Source: Benincasa hispida
Lineage: Eukaryota; Streptophyta; Magnoliopsida; Cucurbitales; Cucurbitaceae
Length of the DNA: 64,000 bases
Assembly: GCF_009727055.1 (NCBI RefSeq)
Contig: NC_052354.1
Location: 46,944,263 to 47,008,262 of the forward strand
Direction of reading: 5' to 3'
The notes beneath the pieces were generated by a model. That model was not told the DNA's origin. It did no database searches and saw only the letters and a list, made by a program, of their open reading frames with translations. Positions 52,606-63,064 of this stretch are shown piece after piece (the first letter of the stretch is position 1; each line of letters starts with the position of its first letter). A program made the position numbers and the translations under genes.

Positions 52606-54493
52606 TGTTGTATCTAGGAAGAAAGCAGCGAAAGCAAAACAAGATCATTAAGCATTCTAATTCATTATTTTTGGCTTCAAACTAAGCATGCTCATAAACT
52701 AAAAACAAAGTTTCAACACTAACCTTTGAAGTACCTTTGATTCAGAATCTTCAGCTGCAATCTCCTTCTTCTTTGGATGTGAACCACCACAAGGTCTTCC
52801 CTACTATTCTCTTGGTTCCTTAGATGGAGTTGTGGGACTCAAAATAAGCTTGAATCGAAAGGAATTCGAGAGGAGGTTACTAGTTTTATACAGTGTGAAG
52901 AACACTTCTTCAAACACAAATTCTCAGCTTCAGCAACAATTGCACTCTCTCTTCCACTCAAGATTCCAGCTTTATATTGCATGACTTTCATGCAACTAAC
53001 AAGCTTGCATGAATCACAACTCATGCTCGAATAATTGAGTGGAAGAAGAATGGAATTGAGTGTGAGCTGCTACAATTTGAAAGTGGAAAAATCTCACTTT
53101 TAGGATTTTCCATTTTCAAAATTTCTTTGATTTTTCTATTTGAAATTTGATTTCCAAAATAAAAAAACATTTCAATTAAAAATTTAAATTTTATTAATAT
53201 TAAAAAATTAATTTTCCAATAAAAGTAATAATTAATTAATTTGATATAAAATATTAAATTAATTTAACATCAATTTCACCTTTATGAATCCATATTCATG
53301 ATATTAATATTTAAATAATATTTAAATCTTAATCGATTCTCCAATGCTATTTAATTCCAATATTAAACGTGTAATTATATCACATATAACTACTAATTCC
53401 CTTAATTCTACTTTGAACGTTCCAAATCAACTTATCACGCTACTGTAAGTCTAATCCGTTATGGAGCTAGTAGGGGGACCTAATGGACCTACATATCATG
53501 GGCTCCAACGATTCGAGATTAATTGGCTAAACTCTTTATACCGAATTAACCCCCATTTGTTAACTACTGAGTCACTCCATTAAAGTCCGTAGTTGCACTC
53601 CTCTCACTGTAGATATATTGTGTCCACTCGATATAACCATGATTAGTAAGTTAACCTTTCACAAGTTGTTCATAATAACAGTCGGATCAAAAGGCTATTT
53701 TATTCTCGAGATTACCTCTTGTCCCTTAAGTCCTACTGATCTTTGAATGAACAATTGGTTTGTGATCCGATCATCAAAACGAGTCCCTCTCACGGCCAAT
53801 GAGAGGGTGAGGCCCCTTGTTCAAGATCCGGAGTCAACACTTAAGGGAACAACCTCTCTACTATCCTTGAAAGCCGGTAGGAGTGAATTCCATCTTTCAC
53901 CTTATGTCCCTAGCTATCTACTCAGTCTTACCCCTGAAATGAGAGGCTTATTGAGCGGACGCTGTTGAGCCAACCCTCACCTATGAAAATTTAAGGATAA
54001 TCCTGAATAAACAGAAGTTCACAGTTAGTTCAGAATTAAGGTCAAGTTACGTAGGTCATCACTTTGAAAACAGTCAGTCTTAAACAGTAAACAACATTAT
54101 AAAGTAAGAGTGGCTTATTTCGTGGTCTGATATTGTGTAAACTCATTGCACTCCTCCTTTCATCACATGTACGAATTAGGATCACTTCATCTATAGAACT
54201 TTACAACTCCTTGTAACAACTACAGAATGGGTCGCATCCGATAGTATTACCAGAATAAGACACCCAACCTTATTCATATACTATAGATCATTTTGACTAT
54301 TTACTCAAACGTGATCCACTTTTATGTCTCCACATAATGTTCAAGTACTCATATAATAGTCATGGCTCTTTTAGTTTATTGGATTTATTTCTAAAACGAA
54401 ATAAGTAATTTGTATATTCAATAACAACTTATTAAATTTTCAGAATAAGTTTATTGTTTACAAACTACGAGTTTTAGGACATAAAACCCAACA
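52606..54493 (-). mobile_element. solo LTR with perfect 5-bp target duplication
   Basis: 1888 bp, ends TGTTG...CAACA, flanked by GTAGG on both sides (52601-52605 and 54494-54498). On the minus strand it begins TGTTGGGTTTTATGTCC and parallels LTR A, ending in GCTTTCGCTGC and GATACAACA. Taking it out restores continuity of LTR E. It has neither PBS nor internal coding part, so it is the product of LTR-LTR recombination after a normal insertion, and younger than LTR E. Confidence 0.9.
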
Positions 54494-54498
54494 GTAGG

Positions 54499-55794
54499 GC
54501 CATAAACCAATTATAAAATAGTAAGATGTATTACAGGGGTAAAACGATAATTTTGACCCAGCGTATATTAGAACAACCTGTGAAAGATCAACTTACTCAT
54601 CATGGTTAAACCAAGTTGACAGAAATATATGTACAGTGAGGAGAGTGCAGCTATTGGGCTTTAGTGGAGTGTTCTGGTAGTTAATGAAAGTTGGTTAATT
54701 TGATTAAATAAGTTTAGTAAATTAATCTCGGATCTTTGAAGCTCATGATCTATAGGTCCATTAGGTCCCCTTAATAGCTCATATCGGACTAAACCTTAGA
54801 ATATTGTGACGAGTGAGTTTGAAGTGTTCATAATCGAATTAGGAAATAAGCATTAAATATATGCGATATTTAACGACATATGATTCAATGGGGAATTGAA
54901 TGATAAAGAGAGAGTTGGAATTTAAATGAGATTTAAATATCAAAACTATGAATAAGGAAAATGATTCATCGGGATTAATGTCGGATTTAATAATTGAAAA
55001 TTAAATTATATTCATTAAAATTTTTAATGAATTATTTAATATTAATTTGATTTAAAATTAATTATTTGAATTAATTTTGAATTAAATGGAATTAATCAAA
55101 GTTGGTCAAAGTCAAATGTTGACTTCACCAAGCTTTGAGGGTCAAAGGTCAAAAGTTGACTTTACTAAGTGGAAAATTCTAAAATTAGTTTTGAATTAAA
55201 ATTGTATTTAATTAAAATTTGAATATAATCGAATGTTGACTTCAAAATAGTCAAAAGTCAAAATGTTGACTTCACTAGTGAACAGATCCAAGAATGATTT
55301 TTAGTGGAAAAATCCAACTTTTTGTGAATTAGTGAATAATTCATTTGGCACAGTGTTGATTTCACAAAATGCCACTTATCCCACTAAATTGAGTGCATTT
55401 TGAAATGTCAAAATTTGGTTAACTCAATTTTGCATGAATTGCATGTAATTACTCTATAAGATGTTTTGATAAAAGAAGTTCTTGGCACCTTATAGATTCT
55501 AAAAAAGTTTTAGAATTTAAGTCCTCAATTCTCTCTCAATTTCTATTCTAAATTCATCCCTAATTTAGTCACTCACCGGATCCCACCATTTCGTTCTAAG
55601 GTCGGAGTATAGTCGGGAAGACCCTCATCGTGATTCACAGTCGATTCGTGAGGGGATTCAACAGAATTGGTGGTCAATTTGGAGCTATAAAGGTTGTAAC
55701 TGAAACCGTAATTCCAAAGTTATTTGCATGCATGTTTTATCTTTAAAATTAATGAAATTTAGAGTGCTTAAGATCCAAATTGTTTCCGCATGCA
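54499..55794 (+). repeat. LTR E, right part
   Basis: It runs on from the interior phrase 'acaggggtaaaacgataatt' and keeps the family order ('ctgtgaaagatcaac', 'gctttagtggagtg', 'gatctttgaagctc'). A run of four similar GTTGACTT(C/T)AC units (55117-55370) is visible. Its 3' end is unclear near 55794, where a minus-strand coding fragment begins. Confidence 0.55.
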
Positions 55795-57044
55795 CGTTTT
55801 ATATTCCTACACTAGCATTAGGGCAACTCACTACCTCATCAAAAGTAGTTGGCTCTTCATCACTTGGGACCACAGTAGCATTCAAAACTAGATTCATATA
55901 GTTGGTCTCAGTAAACCTAGCTGGAGGAACAATCACCCTTCTTTGTCTATCCCTATCTAATAAGCATTAACTCAAATTAGGTTGAGGTGCAACAACTTGT
56001 TCGCCTGTTTTTATCTCTTCTTCTTCTTAATCACTTAGAGTATTATCTTTTATGGATGAATTTTTAGGATTCTCTACCTCAATTCTAGTGGTAAGGTTCT
56101 TTGGGATTTTGAAATTCAAATTCTCCCTTTGCATAGACATTTCTTTTTCTCTGAAAGTAACATCTTTGTTGATTACAAACTTTTTTCAATAGGAATCCAC
56201 ATCTTGAAACCCTTCACGCCATCTGTGAACCCCACGAATATGCACTTGATAACCCTAGACTTAAGTTTCCCTTGGTTTTGATGTATGTATCCAATACATC
56301 CAAATACCTTTAGATTTTCTAAGTTAGTTGGATGCTTGGACCATTTCTCCTCACGGGTTAGGAATTCTAGGGATGTGTGCGGGCACTTATTTAAGGTGTA
56401 TATTGTATAGGCAACAAGTTCAACCCAATATTGCTCACTAAGAATGGCATCTGACTCTTTCCATGATTGTTCTGTTTAGCCTCTCTGCCACCCTATTCTG
56501 TTGAGTTGTAAACCTAACTGTTCTATGTCTAGTAATTCCATTCTCTCTACAAAATTTGTTAAACTCCTTACTAAAAAATTTCAGCCCATATCTGTCTTTA
56601 GATATGTAATTTCCTTAGAGGTTTACTTCGCTATCATGAATTTCCATTCTTTGAATTTATCAAATACTTGATCTTTAGATTTGAGAAAGAAAAACCAGCA
56701 TTTTCTTGAGAAATCATGAGTAAAGGAAAGTAAATACCTTGACTGAGGCCTTGGAGTTAAGGTTGTACCCTTGCCAATACACAATGCTAAAAAAATGTAA
56801 GATGATGAAAGATCTCTTTAGGTAGAATGCCTAGATAGTGCTTCCGGTCCTTTTGCATTGATGTGAGATAGCCTTTTATGCCAAATGTCAACCTCTGTCA
56901 ACTAATTAGAAGTCACTACATAAGCCCCTGTCATCACTTCAACTCCTCTAACCATAAGTAAGTGATTCACCTTCTCTCCAACTAGGACCAGCTTAGAATC
57001 TTTAAGATCTTCAAGAGTTCCTCCATTGATAACTTAAACGATGA
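55795..57044 (-). pseudogene. copia integrase region fragment, another family
   Basis: Read right to left on the minus strand: pre-integrase INGGTLEDLKDSKLVLVGEK, WHKRLSHINAKG, then integrase with FTHDFSRKCWFFFLKSKD, damaged core and ending (GLQLNRMAERLNRTIMERVR), and the connector CVQDVDSY-like region with KKFVINKDVTFREKEMS. The C-terminal part runs to RRVIVPPARFTETNYMNLVL near 55900. There are many stops. It is bounded by LTR E on the left and X copy 4 on the right. Confidence 0.8.
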
Positions 57045-57896
57045 AGATAAACGATGATACAGATGAAGAAGATGGCGTTGAAGGAATTAAGATATGCATT
57101 GATTACAAAATGTATTAATGTCTAAAGCCAAAATGTAATACAATACAGAGACAAGAGGAGAAATAGAAGGCTAGATGAAAACAATCTCTTGCTTTTCATC
57201 CGAAATGCGTCAAGGCTACTAGTGGCACCATGGATGGATGATAGAGAAGTCTCTCTCGAGCTTTATCTCCGACGAAAACTCCAGTCATCACTTGGAATGG
57301 GTTGTGGAGGTGAAGAATCCTAAAAAAAAATCTCGTTCATGCTCTCACTGGTGATCGCAATCATCTGCCTCAAGGAAGAAGCTCGGACGCTTTGAATTGA
57401 AGGTCCAAGGTTCTATTTATAGAGCTTAAATGCCGACCGTTCATGATTTTTTCCTGCCTCACTACTACCTTTGTCGCAGTATGGGTAATGTCAACATCAT
57501 CTTATCTTGTTGATACTTTGAAGGTATGCGTTCATGCTTATTTCTTCTTAAAGTATCAACGCATTCCACCCACCTTGCGATAGTCCTCTTATCGTGGCTA
57601 TCATTCTCTAATTGCAGCATTTCATGCGACGAACTGGTCTTCATGAAGATCAACGCATGCAATCAACTTTGCGATGGTCTAGGATTAACATGTACGATCG
57701 ATTCCTGTAATGGCTGCAAAAATACACTTTGATGCATAATAATGCATGATATAAGGTTATTGAGGATTTTTAGTGCTAATTGACGCAAACTCACTTTTCC
57801 ACATGAATCCTTGGTATTATTAACGCATATTTTGCTTATTAGCCCTCATAATTCTAAGTAAAAGGCTACAATAGCTTGTATTTCTACAAGCTATCA
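57045..57896 (-). repeat. X-family repeat copy 4, terminus intact, inner side truncated
   Basis: The terminus at 57896 carries a perfect 10-bp hairpin: ATAGCTTGTA (57871-57880), loop TTTC, TACAAGCTAT (57885-57894). On the minus strand a TATA-like CTATAAATAG lies at about 57415, roughly 480 bp from the terminus, and 'tattgtattacattttggct' at 57115-57140. The other end is lost at about 57045, where the integrase fragment starts. Confidence 0.6.
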
Positions 57897-59500
57897 GTGA
57901 CTTGACCTTAATCCTGAGTGAGTTGTGACTTTAACCTATGAGGGTGGTTCTTTGATTTGTATGGGTGATAGTGGCCAGATTCGCCGACTCAATATGCCTA
58001 CCATTTTGGGGATTCATCTAAATGTGAAGCTAGAACTCAACTGCACAAGATGAAATTCACTCCTTCCCTTTATTAGGATAAGTAGATGAATTTCTTCTTA
58101 AGAGCTGATCCAGGTCTTGAACAATCAGGACTCTCACTCTCTCACTGACCAGATAGAGGTCTGGTTATAGTGAGAATATGACTAATTGTTCATTAGAGGG
58201 ATCAATGGTACTTAAGAAGTTAGATGTAATTATAGGGGTAAAATGGTACTTTTGACCAACTGTACTTACGAGAAATTTGTGAAGGGTCAACGCATTGTTT
58301 GTTGGTTATATCCAATGGATATAGAAATATATCTACAGTGCAAAGAGTGCAGTTGTTATTCTTTAGTGGAGTGACCAACAGTAAATGTATGTTTATTAAG
58401 TTGGTTAAAGAGTTTAATCAATTAATCTTGTATCATTGGAGCTTCAATCTATAGGTCCGTAAGGCCCCCTTGTTAGCTCAATAAGGATTAATGAGAATCA
58501 AACTGATTTTGGTTTAATTTGAATTATTCAAATTAATTAAAAGGAATTAATTGTATGAGATACAATTAATATAATGTATGTTGATACATTATTATAAAGT
58601 TTAATGTATATGATACGTTATAATATAAAGTTTTATTGAGAGAATTGAATATTTGTATATGATTCTAATATTGATTATTTGAATACGATTCATATAAAAA
58701 CAAGAGGTTAACGTTAATATGAATATGATTTATATTAAAACTATATAGTTGGATGAAAGAGGTTGTTATTTGAATATGATTCAAATATTAAACTATATGA
58801 ATACGGTTTATATAGAAACTATAGGTTAAAATTAACATGGATATGATTCATATTACTACTATAGGTTATGTGAAAGAAATAAACTATAGGTCATATTATA
58901 TCTGATATAATAAACTATAGGTTATTTGTTATATGGGATATAACATATAGTTTGGATTTAATATAATTTAATCTTGAATTTTGAATTCAAAATTAATAAC
59001 TCCTCTCTCTCACATACTATATAACCAACATAGATGGGTATTGGAATTAGAACATGTTTTTTTAAAACACAGAAGATTTATCTTCTTCAACTGATTGCTC
59101 TGAAAAATTCTCTCAACTAAGAACACAAAATTCCCTTCACCAAAATTAATCACAAGGAAGCCAACTCCTCTCATGTGATTCTTTCCTTAAGGATAACAAG
59201 AAAAACTCCTTTGTGGTGGTGTCCAAGGAGCAAAAAGTTTACTGTTGTGTTCATTGTATTTGTTCGAGTTCGCAAGAAGAAACATGTTCATGATCACACC
59301 AGAGAGGAAACAAAAAGATTGGATCTTCAGTGGTATGTATTACGATCTCTCTCTTTCTCTCTATTATATGTAGAAAGCATACTTAGAACGTTGTTTATCT
59401 TGTATGTTTCCGTCTTCATCTATTTAGTTAAGTTATGTAAAATGAATTTCCAAGACACAAGCGATTGTTCATTTCCACTGTGGAAATTTGATTCCTTTCA
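57897..59500 (+). repeat. LTR D, 5'-truncated
   Basis: The interior phrases of LTR A appear in order from 'gtgacttgaccttaatcctg' onward. It ends CTTTCA, two bases before a mutated PBS. The first ~500 bp are replaced by X copy 4. An expanded array of 'aactataggtta' units fills 58730-58960. Confidence 0.7.
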
Positions 59501-59502
59501 AT

Positions 59503-61069
59503 TGATATAAAAGTCATCTCGTCCTTGAATTTCATTTTTTGACTTAAACAGAGTTGGTGGGATTTTTTGTTACTGCATTTTGAATGTATATGGTATTGTA
59601 CATGGATGTTTCAAAATTGGCATAGATTTATCATTTTAAAATGTTTAAAGTTGTAATTTCTTGGTAATTTAGGCGTTTAATTCCTAATATCAAGTCCATA
59701 AATCTGTGTCGCTCGTTGGTTTTTGGTTGTTGAAGAGTTCGGTGGCCATTGGAGTAAAATTGGGTTGGAGATCAAAGCATAGGAAGCATTCTGCACTAGA
59801 GCGTAGAGCACAACGTTGTGAGGTTGTGCCTTACGTTGTATGGCAGAATGCCCAACATCGTTACGCCCTATAGCAGCATTGCAACATTGCAGCGTAAGGG
59901 TACGCTATGGTAGCACAAAAGCTAGCCTCACAACGTTTCACAAGCACGTGTAAACATAGGTTAACCTAATTTTAAATGGTTTAAAATTGGTTACATCTAG
60001 ACCGATGTTAACATATTTGTAATGTGATTAGAAATAGGGTTAATCTTTTATTTTATTTTTAATAGGATTAAATTAAATTAATAAAGGATTAAATTTATAA
60101 CATAGTTGTATATAAGTGACCTTTGTGTAAGGAAGGTTCTATCTAGGATGGGTTGTTTAAGCTAGCAGAAATGAAATACCCCTACTTGGGAACTGACCAT
60201 GAAGGTGAATTAAACAAATATGTTATAAGCATGCAACAAATGATTTAGTTTGTTAAAGTGTTTAATAAACAAAATCATTTATTGTCAAATTATTCAATAC
60301 AAGAGTTATATTGGACAAATTTAACAATCATTTAGATAAATTAATTTGCCAAATTTACCTAAATAATAAATCCAAGGTTTCAAAATACTTAGTGGAAGGA
60401 AATAGATATATATGATATATCAATTTTTCACTTACATTCTCCCTTAAAGTTTACACCATGAGACTCGTACTTGGCCTTGAGGCACCCTGAGATTGTCCCC
60501 CCTTCGAATGGTGTTTGCATGGGTCAATATCAAGGTGGATGGAGAAAGTATTTAGAGTAAGTGGGGGAAGGATGTATGTCAACATGTGATACGGTCTACT
60601 TCATTGGTTTGCATCATGAAACCTTTTTGCATGGCCTCGAGGTGCCCCTCTTCAGATGGTTTCTACATTAGGTCAATATCGGGGCATACTTCAGAAATGG
60701 ATAGGATCACTTTATTTTTGCCCCAATTTGTTTTTCCCTTCGGTTGGCTCATTAGGGCAGAACTCTATGGTCTAAAATGAAAGGTCACACTAACAGAAAA
60801 TTTTTAAGCAAGTTAATGATTTCTTGACCAAATCAATAGTGACTAATTATTATAGAAAATAAGAGTTATTATGGTGTAATGATTAGTTAAGAGTGTCTCA
60901 GTTTAGTGAAAGGGTCATTGACCACCCTTCGGTGGTTTTATCCTAAATCACTGAAGCATCATTGTAAAATTAAATGTTAAATTAGGTTTATTAAAATTTT
61001 GGTAAATTGATGGTTTTATAAGGGTTGTGTTAAAATCTAATGTAGATCAATTTCTCTTATTTTAGCAAT
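59503..61069 (+). other. leader of copia D, mutated primer-binding site
   Basis: It opens TGATATAAAAGTC instead of TGGTATCAGAGCC. The repeat cassette (59785-59945) uses 'gcaacattgcagcgt', similar to copy A. The conserved block is at 60110-60212 and the paired modules near 60467-60520 and 60630-60668. The acceptor-like 'cttattttag' precedes the gag ATG by five bases. The conserved block ends close to the cassette, so the AT-rich middle of the other leaders is mostly deleted. Confidence 0.6.
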
Positions 61070-61660
61070 ATGTCAAGTTCATTTCTTTCATTGCTAGCCT
61101 CTTTAAATTTGACCAAAACTAATTATACAATATGGAAATATGCACTTCAAAATATTTCCGTGGTTGACGACCTTAATTTCGTCTTGATTAAGGAATGTGC
61201 TCCAGTCCCAACCCTAATGCAATACTAAGTGTTCGTGATGCATATGAAAAATGGACGAAGGCCAATCCTAAGACCCAAATTTACATTTTTGCAAGAATAC
61301 TTGATGTTATAGCTAAAAGATATGAAAGAATGGTCACTACACTTCAGATCATGCAATTAGTGCAAGAATTGTTTGAGTGAGGGTCCTCACAATTCAAACA
61401 AAATAGGGTTGATCTTGACGAAACATGTAATGATAGCTCCCAAAATGAACTCCAAACCATATTGAATATCAAGGGATTGAAAGAGGAGGCAAATGTTTCC
61501 AACTCTAGTAAAGTTTATCAAAGAGGTTTGACCGCTGAGATAAAATTTGGAGTTTAAAATAAGGAGTTTGAAATTGATCCCATTGCTCTCCTTAAAAGGA
61601 AGAAATCCATTGATAGTAAATCTGATTTGTTTGTCTTAGAAACGTGCTTAGTGGAGAATG
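61070..61660 (+). pseudogene. copia D gag, frameshifted
   Basis: It starts MSSSFLSLLASLNLTKTNYT, then IWKYALQNISVVDDLNFVLI and KECAPVPTLM. A frameshift near 61215 leads to LSVRDAYEKWTKANPK and ARILDVIAKRYERM. Later parts are fragmentary (NELQTILNIKGLKEEANVSN-like). No zinc knuckle is recognised. Confidence 0.75.
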
Positions 61661-63060
61661 ATGATTCTGCCTAGATAATTGATTCAGGGGCCACGAACCA
61701 CGTCTGTTCTTCCTCTCAGAGTTTTAATACCTAGAGATAATTGGAAACTGGAGAGATGAATCTTCGAGTTGGTCCAAGTTGTGTTTAAACAAGAAACAAT
61801 ATATATTATTAGATAACGTATATGTTGTTCCTAATATTAAGAGGAATTTAATCTCTGGTTATTGTTTGATTGAACAAAAATATTCTCTTATCTTCTTAGA
61901 AAATAAAGTGTTTATTTTCAAGAATAGAATGCAGATAGGCTTTGCTTCAATGGAAAATAACTTGTCCTTAATACTGAAATGTTCAGAATGACAACAACAA
62001 AGATCAAGAGTTTCTCATAAAGAAAATTCTCACCTTTGCCGTCTAAGGTTAGGTCATATTAATTTCAATAAGATTGATAGATTGGTAAAAAAATGGACTT
62101 CTATATGGTTTAGATGAATACTATTTACATGTATATGAGTCATGCCTTGAAGGCAAAATGACAAAATGACGTTTTATTGAAAAAGGTTATAGAGCCAAAG
62201 AGACCTTAGAGCTTATACATCTAGATCTCTATGGTCAGATGAATGTAAAAGCAAAAGGAGGGTATGAATATTTCATCTCTTTCGTATATGACTATTCAAG
62301 ATATGGGCATATTTACCTAATTCAACATAAGTTTGAGGCATTTGAAAAGTTAAAGGAGTATAAGACTGAGGTTGAAATTTTTTTAGGTAGAATGATTAAA
62401 AAAAAAAAAGCACTTCGATTTGATCGTGGTAGAGAGTATATGGACTTAAGGCTGCAGGACTATATGATAGAACATGGAATAACGCCTCAACTCTTGACCC
62501 CTAGTACATCTCAACATAATGGTATATCGGAAAGGAGAAATAGAACCTTGTTGGACATGGTTCGATCTATGATGAGCTATGTTCAACTTCTTGACTCATA
62601 TTGGGGATATGCAGTGGAGACTGCAGTTTATATCTTGAACAATGTTCCCTCAAAGAGTGTTTCTGAAACACCTTATAATCTTTAAAGAGGTAGTAAAGGT
62701 AGTTTACACCACTTTAGAAATAGGGGATGTCCAGTACATGTGCTAATGAAAAAACCCAAAGAAGTTGTAATCTCATTCAAGAGTATGCCTATTTGTAGGC
62801 TACCCCAAGGAAACAAGAGGTGGGTACTTCTTTGATCCAAATGAGAATAAGGTGTTTGTATCGGCAAATGCTACCTTTTTGGAAGAAGACCACATGAGAG
62901 ACCACAAACCACGAAGCAAAATATTACTAAGTGAAATTTCTAATGAGATTATTGAGACTTCAACAAGGATTATTGAAGAGGCTAGTACATCTTCAAGAGT
63001 TGTTGATGTTGGTTCATCTGGTCAATCACATCTATCTCAAGAGTCGATATCGCCTCAATG
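61661..63060 (+). pseudogene. copia D protease and integrase
   Basis: Protease motif IIDSGATNHVCSS near 61678 retains the D-S-G catalytic triplet. It is followed by pre-integrase DNVYVVPNIKRNLISGYCLI, a broken HHCC part, and an open integrase stretch of 148 codons (62239-62685). That stretch has FISFVYDYSRYGHIYLIQHK, a DRGREYMDL block with the second Asp, and HNGISERRNRTLLDMV with the Glu. The tail (ATFLEEDHMRDHKPR) ends near 63060, so RT and RNase H are missing. Together with copy C this shows the family's integrase organisation. Confidence 0.85.
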
Positions 63061-63064
63061 TAGT

